Shown here: piece by piece, positions 8,300 to 16,421 of the stretch
Layout: each line of letters starts with the position of its first letter
Position numbering within the stretch: position 1 is the first letter of the stretch
Origin: CAZOOR01 sp964581505
Lineage (GTDB): Bacteria > Bacteroidota > Ignavibacteria > Kapaibacteriales > UBA2268
DNA length: 33,361 nucleotides
NCBI GenBank assembly: GCA_964581505.1
Contig: CAZOOR010000026.1
Coordinates: forward strand, 1 to 33,361
Reading direction: 5' to 3'
The notes under the pieces: model-generated
Database searches by the model: none
Told to the model about the DNA's origin: nothing
The model's input: only the letters and a program-made list of their open reading frames with translations
Program-made: the position numbers and the translations under genes

Positions 8300-9811
8300 A
8301 TGAAAACAAAATTATTAATATTCATCACCATACTCTCGGGTGTTCTTTCTGCGCAAGCATTATATTCCCGGAATGACAAACAAATATGCAAGACCAGATT
8401 ACCTGAAAGTATAAATGCTTTTCAGCCTGCAATACTTCCTGTGCTTACTGTTGATGGCAAATTATTATTTTTCGACCGCAAATTACATCACGAAAATATC
8501 GGCGGGACAAATGACTTAGATGATATTTGGTATTCCGAATATTCTTCCGAAACATCATTCACCAAACCAAAGAATCTTGGGAAGAAATATAATACAAAAG
8601 AAAGTAATGTCCTTTTTTCAATTACACCGGACGGCACAGCACTTATTTACGGAACAAAACAATCTGAAAACAACTATTCTCTTGCAGAAATTGACGGAAA
8701 TGAGTTTGATAATTTTATTTCTATTAAAATTGACAATTACTATAATACTGCTCATAACTTCTTTGCATATTTATCGGGAGATAGACAGACGTTATTGCTT
8801 GCCCTTAAACGCAAAGACAGTCGCGGCAAACTGGATATATACGTATCGTTCCGCAAAGGTGATAGCTACGTTTTTTCAGAACCGAGAAATCTCGGTAAAA
8901 CCATTAATACAAAGCAGACGGAATCATCGCCTTTTCTGGCTTATGACAACAAAACATTATATTTTTCAACGAATGGTAGAAAAGGTTTCGGCGGAAAAGA
9001 TTTATATATGACTCGACGACTTGACGACACTTGGCAGAATTGGACGGAACCGGTTAATCTCGGTACTCCAATAAATACGGAGAAAGATGATAATGGCATC
9101 TGCCTAACTGCCTTGGGCGATTCGGCAATCGTTACATCTTGGGATAAACAAACAATGCGAGAGGGAATGTATTTTGTTTGTTTGCCGCTTGATTTGCAAC
9201 CGGAGCCATATATTATTGTAGCCGGCAACGTAACAGCTCGTAATATGATTTTGAGCAATTTCGATAATGTGGACATTGAAGTATCAAATGATAAGAATAA
9301 TCATAAAGAACATTATAAGCCACGCTTTGGTAACAAGTTTTATTGTCTCCTTCCCAATGATGTTTTCTCTCCAATAATTGTCCGAAAAAAAGGATTTGAC
9401 GAATTCGGTTTTGCCGTAAATTCACGTAATCTAATAGCACCTAAATTTGTCTATTATAATGCTTCTCTATCTAAAACACAGAAAGATAAAATTGTAATAG
9501 GCAAAATATATTTTAATTATAATGACGAACATCTTAATACAAAGGCACGCAAGCAGATAGAACAAGCAATGGAAAAGATAATCGAACCGGACGAAGAACA
9601 AGTCTATGTAATCGGACACACAGACACAAAAGGAAGTGAAGAGTATAATTTTGAACTTTCCCGAAAACGAGCTGAGTCAGTCAAAGCGGCATTATTGAAA
9701 TACGGTTTTAAGTCCGGTAATGTGATTGTTTTGTACAAAGGAGAATCCGAGCCGGTGTCCGAGACAGATGAGAAAAACCGCCGTGTGGAAATTATTCTAA
9801 TTGATAATTAA
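8300..9811 (+). CDS. PD40-repeat OmpA-family outer-membrane protein
   Basis: 503 aa from the ATG at 8300. The longer frame begins at 8234, but only the Met at 8300 places a signal peptide (MKTKLLIFITILSGVLSAQA) at the N-terminus. Residues ~30-310 carry WD40-like PD40 repeats of the TolB/Pal type (DDIWYSEY, GKLDIYVSFRKG, GGKDLYMTRR, each followed by a PxNLGxxINT motif). The end is an OmpA_C peptidoglycan-binding domain: GHTDTKGSEEYNFELSRKRA, with D442 and R457 in the positions that contact diaminopimelate in the family. The expected role is linking the outer membrane or an exported complex to peptidoglycan; PorE-like T9SS components share this layout, but no specific assignment is justified. 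The 3' end overlaps the convergent lipoprotein gene by 4 bp. Confidence 0.85.
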   Translation: MKTKLLIFITILSGVLSAQALYSRNDKQICKTRLPESINAFQPAILPVLTVDGKLLFFDRKLHHENIGGTNDLDDIWYSEYSSETSFTKPKNLGKKYNTKESNVLFSITPDGTALIYGTKQSENNYSLAEIDGNEFDNFISIKIDNYYNTAHNFFAYLSGDRQTLLLALKRKDSRGKLDIYVSFRKGDSYVFSEPRNLGKTINTKQTESSPFLAYDNKTLYFSTNGRKGFGGKDLYMTRRLDDTWQNWTEPVNLGTPINTEKDDNGICLTALGDSAIVTSWDKQTMREGMYFVCLPLDLQPEPYIIVAGNVTARNMILSNFDNVDIEVSNDKNNHKEHYKPRFGNKFYCLLPNDVFSPIIVRKKGFDEFGFAVNSRNLIAPKFVYYNASLSKTQKDKIVIGKIYFNYNDEHLNTKARKQIEQAMEKIIEPDEEQVYVIGHTDTKGSEEYNFELSRKRAESVKAALLKYGFKSGNVIVLYKGESEPVSETDEKNRRVEIILIDN

Positions 9812-10323
9812 AATTTAGATTCATCAATCCATTTCTCAATTAACCACACACTATCCTGATGCGCCCTCACAAGTGTTAGGTTAACCCTACCGACTATTTC
9901 TTCAGAATAGCTGTCATCAAAAGTAATATTAAATGTAAAACCACGAGTGATATTTAATCGGGTGGAATCCCCCATAGAAACAACAACTTGATTCCATATC
10001 AAATTAAGGGACTGTGCGGCATTAAATAGTCCGGAAGTAGAAATCATATCCTCGGTTCTACCCCAAGAGATATCAATATTTTTCTCGTAATTGTGATATG
10101 TAAAAGTAAAATTATCTGCAAGCAGATGACCATAAACAAGTGTATCTTTAAAAATATATGAATACCTAAAATTCTCAAAAAGACCATCAATAGTTTTTTG
10201 GTCGGAAATAATCTTGTGATTACCATCAGCCAGCTTGGGTGCAAAGGGATTAGTACAACTTGATATAATTAAAAATAAACTTGCTGTCAATATTAGTAAC
10301 GATATTTTGATAGAATTTTTCAA
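9808..10323 (-). CDS. Lipoprotein, NTF2-like, second of a tandem pair
   Basis: 171 aa. Signal peptide with lipobox (LFLIISSC), so a lipidated envelope protein. The mature part has the alpha/beta rhythm of NTF2/SnoaL-like folds and ends in VWLIEKWIDE. It resembles the upstream lipoprotein in the C-terminal half: GRVNLTLV...VWLIEKWID here against GRLQFAIY...LWSIKSWYD there. The only available start is TTG at 10321-10323; the preceding codon in the same frame is the TAA of the upstream gene, so the order is TAA-TTG with no spacer. Translation must therefore restart at that point, or read through. Function unknown. Confidence 0.75.
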   Translation of the reverse strand: MKNSIKISLLILTASLFLIISSCTNPFAPKLADGNHKIISDQKTIDGLFENFRYSYIFKDTLVYGHLLADNFTFTYHNYEKNIDISWGRTEDMISTSGLFNAAQSLNLIWNQVVVSMGDSTRLNITRGFTFNITFDDSYSEEIVGRVNLTLVRAHQDSVWLIEKWIDESKF

Positions 10324-10920
10324 TTAATTTGCCAATTGTGCTTTTAGAAAACTCCAAGACTGAACCGTATCTTTATTAACGTCATAGTCATACCAAGATT
10401 TTATACTCCACAAGCCATTATCACGTGGATATATAGCAAACTGCAATCTGCCGTTAAAATGCTTTTTAACGGAATTAATCAGATGCTTAATATTAAGTTC
10501 ATAGTCTGCAACGAAAACAGCCGAATCCGGTAACAGCACTTCAAAACGAGTATTTTTAAAACTAATTTGTGGTAAAATATCAGCCGGAATATTATTAATT
10601 AATTTATTAAAATAATTGCGTTCCGAATGTATGCTCCAATTAGCAAAAATCGATGAATACAAGGAAAAAGCATCGGCAGTAGGTTTAAATTGGAAGTAGA
10701 ACTTATCGGACTTAGATGTATCGGCAAAACATAGCAGATAGTTTTCAACATTCTTCTCTGCAATAGCAGAAATAAAATTTGATACAACAATAGACGGCGA
10801 TGTCGGTGGAACATAAGAAGATTTACCTCTATCCGGTTCCTCGGGGTTGCGAGTGGAAAACATATCACAAGCCGAAATGCCCATTAGCAAGACTAATAAT
10901 ATAGCTATAATATTTCTCAT
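10324..10920 (-). CDS. Lipoprotein, NTF2-like, first of a tandem pair
   Basis: 198 aa from the ATG at 10920. A longer frame from 10965 would overlap the upstream oxidase by 44 bp and push the signal peptide inward, so I reject it. MRNIIAILLVLLMGISAC is a lipoprotein signal with Cys after ISA. After a Pro/Ser-rich linker (residues ~25-40) comes an NTF2-like domain ending in GLWSIKSWYDYDV. The gene starts one base after the stop of the GlcD-like oxidase and ends directly against the second lipoprotein, indicating an operon. Probably a periplasmic or outer-membrane lipoprotein; ligand unknown. Confidence 0.75.
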   Translation of the reverse strand: MRNIIAILLVLLMGISACDMFSTRNPEEPDRGKSSYVPPTSPSIVVSNFISAIAEKNVENYLLCFADTSKSDKFYFQFKPTADAFSLYSSIFANWSIHSERNYFNKLINNIPADILPQISFKNTRFEVLLPDSAVFVADYELNIKHLINSVKKHFNGRLQFAIYPRDNGLWSIKSWYDYDVNKDTVQSWSFLKAQLAN

Positions 10921-10921
10921 A

Positions 10922-12397
10922 TTAATCAAATAAGTTACCTCTCCCCAATAAATTAAACGGGTCAAGAATCCGCTTCACATTTTTCATTGCCTCAATATCT
11001 TCTTCATCGAACATCAAAGACATATATTTCTTTTTCAGTTTACCAATACCATGTTCAGCCGAAATGGTTCCACCGAGTTCGATTGCTTTTTCGAGTATCA
11101 ATTTAAACAATTTTTGTGAGTTTTCAAATTCTATCTTACTTTTCGGTAATAAATTAGCATGTATATGCGCATTCCCAATATGTCCCCAAATAGCATAATT
11201 AATATCTGATTTCGAGTACTTATCCACAATATATGTGTAAAATTCATTTAGTTTATCCACAGGAACAGCTGTATCTGTTCCCAATTTTTCATATCCGTTT
11301 CTTGCAACTAAATCAACAACTGTCGAGGGTAGAGTATGACGAAAATCACGGAAACGATTATGCTCACTATCATTGAGCGAAACCCAAGTAAAATCGGATA
11401 GTTGAGTGAACTCACCAATAATCTCATACCAGTTATTAAGTACAGTTTCCTCGTTTGTAGCAACATACTCCTGTTCCGTCCAGATGCAAGCCTTTGCAAG
11501 TTCGGGTATTTGCGGGTATTTCCTACGAATAAGTTTAAGTGCGTTTTCATCAAAAAGTTCAATCAATCTAGCAGAAATCCCGCTAACACTATGATATTCA
11601 TTTTTATTATTGTTAATGCTTAGTTGCCTAACTTTTTCCACATACTTCAACATATTATCCACATTATCGAAGAATACCATTAAACCAGCAAGATTTTCCG
11701 GCATTTCTCTAAATTCGAGGACAGCCTCCACGACAATACCGAGAGTCCCTTCGCTGGCAACAAATAAATCGCAAGCATTCAGAACCTCAGTAAGGTAATA
11801 TCCAGCGGAGTTTTTTGTAGCAGGCAATTTTACGGGTTTAACAGGTATTTTATAAATATTTCCTTCCTGCGAAGTAACAACTAACATATTATTATGTATA
11901 GTCTTATCTCTGTCAGTTAATACAAGTTCATCACCATTAGCAAGAATTATTTTCAGTTCCTTGACGAACTTCCTATAAGCACCATATTTGAATGTTCGAG
12001 AACCGGAAGCATTAACGGCGATATTCCCCCCAATGGAACTATTTTTCTCGGTAGGATTGGGTGGAAAAAAAAATCCATTAGCATTAAGCTCGTTTTCTAA
12101 TTCGATAAGAAGTAAGCCGGGTTGCACACGTGCAAGCCTTTTAGAATAATCGATAAACAGTATTTTGTTAAGATGTTCTGTAGATACAATAACACCCTCG
12201 TTCGGAACCCTGCCACCTGTCAAACCGGTACCTGCACCTGAAACAGTAAAAGGAATCTTTGATTGGAATAATTCTGAGACAATCGCCTTAAGTTCATTTA
12301 AACTATTGGGGATATAGACTTTTTCCGCACTACCGCGATAGTTCGAGGCATCGGTCAGATAATTCTGCATTATATCAGGCTTATCTTTGACAATCAT
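10922..12397 (-). CDS. FAD-linked oxidase, GlcD / D-lactate dehydrogenase type
   Basis: 491 aa. Member of the VAO/PCMH FAD-binding family that oxidises 2-hydroxy acids (glycolate, D-lactate, D-2-hydroxyglutarate). Marks: SGAGTGLTGG at 53-62 (FAD pyrophosphate loop), PTEKNSSIGGNIAVNASG at ~115-132, FVASEGTLGIV in the FAD domain, GHIGNAHIHANLLP at 405-418 and AEHGIGK at 447-453 in the C-terminal FAD-oxidase domain, where the His residues are part of the substrate/metal site. There is no fused Fe-S domain, and no GlcE/GlcF partner genes are adjacent, so the exact substrate cannot be told. It is the first gene of a minus-strand run with the two lipoproteins downstream. Confidence 0.9.
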   Translation of the reverse strand: MIVKDKPDIMQNYLTDASNYRGSAEKVYIPNSLNELKAIVSELFQSKIPFTVSGAGTGLTGGRVPNEGVIVSTEHLNKILFIDYSKRLARVQPGLLLIELENELNANGFFFPPNPTEKNSSIGGNIAVNASGSRTFKYGAYRKFVKELKIILANGDELVLTDRDKTIHNNMLVVTSQEGNIYKIPVKPVKLPATKNSAGYYLTEVLNACDLFVASEGTLGIVVEAVLEFREMPENLAGLMVFFDNVDNMLKYVEKVRQLSINNNKNEYHSVSGISARLIELFDENALKLIRRKYPQIPELAKACIWTEQEYVATNEETVLNNWYEIIGEFTQLSDFTWVSLNDSEHNRFRDFRHTLPSTVVDLVARNGYEKLGTDTAVPVDKLNEFYTYIVDKYSKSDINYAIWGHIGNAHIHANLLPKSKIEFENSQKLFKLILEKAIELGGTISAEHGIGKLKKKYMSLMFDEEDIEAMKNVKRILDPFNLLGRGNLFD

Positions 12398-12408
12398 AGT
12401 ATTATGCT

Positions 12409-12440
12409 AAAAAAAGGGTCTGTCCCGAAAAGACAGACCC
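12409..12440 (-). terminator. Rho-independent terminator after pspA-ybjN
   Basis: A perfect 9-bp stem (GGGTCTGTC / GACAGACCC, arms 12416-12424 and 12432-12440) with a 7-nt loop, followed on the minus strand by seven T (12415 to 12409). It lies 20 bp beyond the ybjN-like stop and just upstream of the oxidase start, so it separates two transcription units. Confidence 0.93.
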
Positions 12441-12460
12441 ATAGGATAAATAAAAAATAT

Positions 12461-12934
12461 TTATTTAGCTTCCATTTCTTCGGTTAAATCAATAGCACGC
12501 TTGCCGCCTGCGGATTTAACAATAATGTCATCATAATAATCTGCAATAGCTGCAATCGAAGCAACAGTAATTTGCAGTTCGCCTTGGTCAAGACAAGAGG
12601 CGGAAAATGAATGTGAATAAGTAATCGTATCGTCAAAGAGTAACCCGAAACCACCAAAATGCAATTCGGAATTTGAACGCAATAAGAACTTCAAAAGTTC
12701 TTCATTTACTTTAGCACCAGTAACTACGTTAGAAATACAATCAATACAAGCCTCATCTTCGGTAAAAGGTCTGACAATAATCATCACCTGAGTAGAACCA
12801 TGAGTAATCGCAAAAGTTCCGTCCTCGAAGTCAATATAATCGGCAAAATCCTTTTCCAGAATTTCGGCAACCTTTTTTCTAGCGTTGTCTAATATCTCGA
12901 CCGGTGTTTCAATTTTATTGCTATTGTCTGACAT
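12461..12934 (-). CDS. YbjN / CesT-like domain protein
   Basis: 157 aa, no signal peptide or TM segment. The sequence matches the YbjN/type III chaperone-like fold: an N-terminal helix, then FEDGTFAITHGSTQVMIIVRPF (strand pair), LLKFLLRSNSELHFGGFGLLFDD (residues ~80-101), HSFSASCLDQGELQITVASIAAIADYYDDII and GGKRA near the end. Such proteins bind peptides or partner proteins. The ATG abuts the TAA of pspA (no spacer) and a strong terminator follows, so pspA and this gene form a two-gene unit. A role as PspA partner or regulator is an inference from the coupling. Confidence 0.75.
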   Translation of the reverse strand: MSDNSNKIETPVEILDNARKKVAEILEKDFADYIDFEDGTFAITHGSTQVMIIVRPFTEDEACIDCISNVVTGAKVNEELLKFLLRSNSELHFGGFGLLFDDTITYSHSFSASCLDQGELQITVASIAAIADYYDDIIVKSAGGKRAIDLTEEMEAK

Positions 12935-13636
12935 TTAGCCTCCCTGATTATTATTATCATTATTAGAATCGGGCAACAAACCCATTTTTTCTTTCAAAGC
13001 GAGCAAATCGCTATCCACAGAACTGTTAGAGTCAAGTTTTCTGAACTCTTGTTCCAAGTCCGAATTTTCACCGGATAATTGGGTAAACGCATCTGCTTCC
13101 GATTCGAGTTTTTCGATTTTAGTTTCAAATTTCTCGAATTTGCTAAACGCATCAGAACCAACACCGCTGAATGATTGTGCAATTTTTTTCTGTGCTTTTG
13201 CGGCTTGCGAACGAGCAACCAAAGTGCTTTGACGTGAGCGAGCTTCGTCCAATTTCAATTTGAGTGCATCGAGTTGCTGTCTCATAGAGACGGAAGCCTC
13301 TTTTGCTTTTTCGTATAGCGGCTTCAGGTCGCTATAATTACGTTCGGCAATACCTTTTTTTTCGAGAGCGGCTTTTGCCAAATCTTCTCTATTTGCTTGC
13401 AAAGCTTTTATTGCTTTATCTTCCCATTGTTTTCTTTCGCGTGCCGCTTTATTAATACGGCGTTCCAATTGTTTCTCGTTAGCAATCGCACCGGCAACGG
13501 CAAGTGTTGCTTTATTGACAGATTCCTCCATCTCAAGAACCATTTGCTTAAGCATCTTCTCGGGATTTTCCGCACTGTCCAATGCTTCGTTTACGTTTGC
13601 CTTAAATATATCGGCAATTCGACTGAATATTCCCAT
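12935..13636 (-). CDS. pspA: PspA/IM30 (Vipp1) family membrane-stress protein
   Basis: 233 aa. PspA/IM30 proteins are ESCRT-III-like, assemble on the inner leaflet and protect membranes under stress. The N-terminal amphipathic helix (MGIFSRIADIFKANVNEALD) is followed by NPEKMLKQMVLEMEESVNKA and a long charged coiled coil (residues ~25-190, rich in Lys/Glu/Ala/Gln), then an acidic stretch and a low-complexity Asn tail (DSNNDNNNQGG). Length is typical. A Shine-Dalgarno (AGAGGT) precedes the ATG. First gene of the pspA-ybjN unit; there is no PspB, PspC or PspF nearby. Confidence 0.93.
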   Translation of the reverse strand: MGIFSRIADIFKANVNEALDSAENPEKMLKQMVLEMEESVNKATLAVAGAIANEKQLERRINKAARERKQWEDKAIKALQANREDLAKAALEKKGIAERNYSDLKPLYEKAKEASVSMRQQLDALKLKLDEARSRQSTLVARSQAAKAQKKIAQSFSGVGSDAFSKFEKFETKIEKLESEADAFTQLSGENSDLEQEFRKLDSNSSVDSDLLALKEKMGLLPDSNNDNNNQGG

Positions 13637-13758
13637 TTTTACCTCTGTTTATATACGGTTAAAAAAAATCTTTTATCATATTAACAAATATACAAAAAAA
13701 ATTTCTCTTTGTTGCATAATTTTTTTAGTACTTATAACTGTTATTATCTAAACAATAC

Positions 13759-14706
13759 CTATGCCTGATGCTTAATATAATCCAATGCAAGAGAAGTCGC
13801 TCCTGCAAGAGCCGAACCCTTTGGAGCAACCAAATTGTAAATCTTTTTCTTCTTGATTTCCGCTTTAATTTTTTTGGCAAGTAGAGTATCGGATTCGATA
13901 ATACCGCCCATCAAGGCAACATCAATTGATTTCGATTTATAATATTTTTTCATCGCAGTCAGATGCTCGACCAAATGCTTGGCGGCACGATTGATAATAT
14001 CAAGGCATACTTTATCCTTTTTCTCGGCACATTTCATTACCATAGGTGATAACATATGATATTCAAAAGCACGCTCGGCATAAGCCTTGACAATAGTTCT
14101 CGGTTCTTTCAGATTGATTGTGGGATTAATTTCGACAAACATATCTGTTAATATAGTTTTTTGACCTCTGCCGTCCAATGCTCTGACAATCGCCGTAAGC
14201 CCTTCGCGTCCAATCCAAGCACCGCTACCTTCGTCATCAAGTTCAATACCCCAACCACCGCATCTAACAATATCGCCATGAGTCGACTTTCCGATAGAAA
14301 TAGAGCCAGTGCCAACAATCATTACGACACCGGGAGCGCCATCAAATGCACCTTCGAGTGCAAGTTCGGCATCGCTTGTAACTTTAATATCATTTAAAAT
14401 AAAATCGTGGGCGCGTGCAAGCGTTTTGATTAAATTTTGTGAACGCAATTTTTCATCTTCCAACCAAACGCCCGCAAGCCCAATAAGCGTTGCATCAATT
14501 TCAGATGATTCGATATTAGCTTTATCGCACAAATCTTCGACCATCGTAAGCAGACGTTCACAAGATTCGCCGACCCCGACAGCACCAATGCGGGTGCTTC
14601 CGGCAGTAGCCTCGGCAAGTATTTTTTTACCCTTTTTTAAAATCCCCCTTGTTCTTGTTCCTCCTCCGTCAATACCAATTATGGCGTAATCTTTTTTTCC
14701 ACTCAT
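13759..14706 (-). CDS. BadF/BadG/BcrA/BcrD-family ATPase, N-acetylglucosamine-kinase-like
   Basis: 315 aa, ASKHA (actin/hexokinase) fold. Phosphate-1 loop IGIDGGGTRTRG at 10-21, phosphate-2 VGTGSISIGKS at 131-141, SDAELALEGA at 111-120, and GGWGIELDDEGSGAWIG around 150-166, a typical signature of the GlcNAc kinase/BadF group. The adenosine motif is near MGGIIESD. It lacks the Cys-ligated 4Fe-4S pair of benzoyl-CoA/2-hydroxyacyl-CoA dehydratase activators, so an amino-sugar kinase is more likely than a dehydratase activator. Shine-Dalgarno AGGA upstream of the ATG. It stands alone between the pspA unit and the rhomboid gene, and its substrate is not settled by context. Confidence 0.85.
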   Translation of the reverse strand: MSGKKDYAIIGIDGGGTRTRGILKKGKKILAEATAGSTRIGAVGVGESCERLLTMVEDLCDKANIESSEIDATLIGLAGVWLEDEKLRSQNLIKTLARAHDFILNDIKVTSDAELALEGAFDGAPGVVMIVGTGSISIGKSTHGDIVRCGGWGIELDDEGSGAWIGREGLTAIVRALDGRGQKTILTDMFVEINPTINLKEPRTIVKAYAERAFEYHMLSPMVMKCAEKKDKVCLDIINRAAKHLVEHLTAMKKYYKSKSIDVALMGGIIESDTLLAKKIKAEIKKKKIYNLVAPKGSALAGATSLALDYIKHQA

Positions 14707-14823
14707 TAAAAATCCTAATTATTAACTGTTATTCTATTTATTAGAAAACAATCTCAATTTCTGTGCCATATACCTGCAAAATCTTGATTTTTTTTCCACA
14801 ATAGTATTAAATCTCGAAAATAA

Positions 14824-15441
14824 TTAGAATATTGAATTAATAAAATACGGCAATATTTCGGGAATGAGCAAAATTAAAACGACAATGCCCGAAACAGCAC
14901 CCCAGAAATGTGCTTCGTGATTGATTAAATCGCCGGTTCTTTTTGAGGCATAGTAGCAGTAAACAAGGTAAAGGATTCCGAAAATCGGTGCAGGAATGCC
15001 GAATGGTATGAACAAAAGTGCGATTTTGCTACTTGGATAGACCAATATGCTTGCAAAAATGACAGCGGAGACTGCCCCCGATGCTCCAAGTGCATAATAT
15101 TCGGGATTGTTTTTGTTCCTGATGACAGTGGATATATCGCTTAATATTAGTGCGGAAAAATAGATAATTAAAAAGTTGAGCGAACCGATTGACATTTCCA
15201 GATTGAATGCAAAAAAGTAGTATGAGAGCATATTAAACATTAAATGTGTAAGGTCGGCATGCACAAAACCACTAGTTATTAATTGGTACCATTTATTATT
15301 GCGAACAAGACTGAATGGGTGCAACATCATCTTTTGTAGCATTTTTTGGTTGGAAAGCAGAGTATAAAAGCCAAAGCCAATTGTTGCAATGAAAATTATT
15401 AATGCTATCGGAGTTTTGTCAAATGATAATTGATAATCCAT
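14824..15441 (-). CDS. Rhomboid-family intramembrane serine protease
   Basis: 205 aa with about six hydrophobic segments. Catalytic Ser121 in GASG (119-122), His178 in AHFWG, and Asn70 in HLMFN make up the rhomboid active site and oxyanion helper. The loop between TM1 and TM2 (NNKWYQLITSGFVHADLTHL) is characteristic, so an active protease is expected. It cleaves TM substrates within the inner membrane; substrate unknown. Shine-Dalgarno TTAGGAA upstream of the ATG. The repeat block begins right behind its promoter region. Confidence 0.92.
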   Translation of the reverse strand: MDYQLSFDKTPIALIIFIATIGFGFYTLLSNQKMLQKMMLHPFSLVRNNKWYQLITSGFVHADLTHLMFNMLSYYFFAFNLEMSIGSLNFLIIYFSALILSDISTVIRNKNNPEYYALGASGAVSAVIFASILVYPSSKIALLFIPFGIPAPIFGILYLVYCYYASKRTGDLINHEAHFWGAVSGIVVLILLIPEILPYFINSIF

Positions 15442-15608
15442 AATTTCCTAAATTTTTATATATAATTGAATAATAGAGACGGTGGCTTATGTTTTTTCTT
15501 TTTACTACGGTAGATATAAATTTTTCTACACTTGAACAAATATTTACTACGGTAACAGGCGAGATAGCGAACAGGTGAACACCCCGTCAGACTGCGTCTG
15601 CCACCCCT

Positions 15609-15705
15609 CTGCGAGATGGGAATTAAAGGCAAAAGGCATAAGATTATATTCGCCGCTACCTCCGGCGGTCTTCGCCTGTGGCTCAGAATGACGAACGTTT
15701 GTTGT
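15609..15705 (+). repeat. Interspersed repeat module D, copy 1
   Basis: Begins CTGCGAGATGGGAATTAAAGGC, continues through CTACCTCCGGCGGTCTTCGCC and ends GAACGTTTGTTGTAG. Copy 2 lies at 16148-16219 and an inverted copy at 33201-33276. Confidence 0.8.
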
Positions 15706-15710
15706 AGAAA

Positions 15711-15829
15711 CCGCAACCTGAAGGATGCGGTTTGGGGATAGGTTAAAGAATATGAAACAGCCGACTCACCTCTCCGTCAAAGCTTCGCTTTGCCACCTCT
15801 CCTTGAACAAGGAGAGGAAAAATAGGCAA
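15711..15829 (+). repeat. 119-bp direct repeat, copy 1
   Basis: Matches 16034-16152 at a fixed offset of 323 bp with three mismatches near the start; the last 89 bp are identical. It contains three potential hairpins: CCGCA...TGCGG, CAAAGC-TTC-GCTTTG, and CCTCTCCTT-GAAC-AAGGAGAGG. Confidence 0.9.
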
Positions 15830-15873
15830 CTTTGCTGCTGCTTTCTGGATTCTTCACTTCACTACGTTTCGTT

Positions 15874-15901
15874 CAGAATGACGAACGTTTGTTGTTAGAA
15901 A
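15874..15901 (+). repeat. Short partial copy of the GACGAACGTTTGTTGT module
   Basis: CAGAATGACGAACGTTTGTTG shared with the ends of the D modules at ~15685 and ~16203, here without the preceding part of the module, which shows that the repeats are mosaics. Confidence 0.7.
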
Positions 15902-15947
15902 CAGGCGGCACTGCTCGAAAGGCAGAACGGCCGACACACCCCTAAAT

Positions 15948-15965
15948 CCCCTCTTTTTAGAGGGG
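15948..15965. repeat. CCCCTCT-TTTT-AGAGGGG hairpin
   Basis: A perfect 7-bp stem with a TTTT loop inside the repeat block. Confidence 0.7.
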
Positions 15966-16033
15966 ACTTAAACAGCCGCTCCTCACCCCAGCACGCTCCC
16001 AAAGGGCGAGGAAGCGAATGGGTGAAAACAATA

Positions 16034-16152
16034 CCGCAACCTGAAGGATGCGGTTTGTGGGTGGGTTAAAGAATATGAAACAGCCGACTCACCTCTCCGT
16101 CAAAGCTTCGCTTTGCCACCTCTCCTTGAACAAGGAGAGGAAAAATAGGCAA
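16034..16152 (+). repeat. 119-bp direct repeat, copy 2
   Basis: Second copy of 15711-15829 (three mismatches). It runs straight into D module copy 2 at 16148. Confidence 0.9.
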
Positions 16153-16219
16153 AAGGCATGGATTGGCTTCGTCGCTACCTCCGGCGGTCTTTGCCTGCGG
16201 CTCAGAATGACGAACGTTT
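16148..16219 (+). repeat. Interspersed repeat module D, copy 2
   Basis: GGCAAAAGGCATGGATTGG...CTACCTCCGGCGGTC...GAATGACGAACGTTT. It resembles copy 1 and the inverted copy at 33201-33276, and a third AACCGCA/TGCGGTT hairpin follows at 16232-16251. Confidence 0.8.
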
Positions 16220-16421
16220 TGATTTTCCAAACCGCAACCTGAAGGATGCGGTTAGAGACAACTCTTTCAGAACAGCCATGAAATTATTATTTAATTTAGT
16301 GAATGGTGTATGGATATGTAAATCCCATTTTTTTTCATTCGGAACCTCTTTTATATTTATTGTAATCAATCATAATCTTCTTTTTATTAATTTACACGGT
16401 TTCCATATTCTATTACCCAAT

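Larger units (their letters stand above)
15442..16421. other. Gene-free block of mosaic interspersed repeats
   Basis: About 980 bp between the subtilase 3' end and the rhomboid start. From ~15550 to 16260 it is less AT-rich than its surroundings and consists of repeated modules: an AACCGCA...TGCGGTT hairpin (three copies), a GACGAACGTTT module (three copies), and CTCTCCTT...AAGGAGAG hairpins (two copies). ORFs here are accidents of the repeats. The last ~150 bp show nothing recognisable. Confidence 0.8.

Noticed and set aside
14309..14689. 126-aa plus-strand ORF
   Set aside because: Antisense to the phosphate-loop region of the BadF-type kinase; Ser/Pro/Ala-rich shadow.
15456..15716. 86-aa minus-strand ORF in the gap before the rhomboid gene
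   Set aside because: It lies inside repeat module D, has low-complexity Arg/Ser-rich translation typical of repeat DNA, and no start signal.
15600..16260. Possible CRISPR array
   Set aside because: Repeats differ in length, are mosaic and irregularly spaced, and there are no cas genes in the window.
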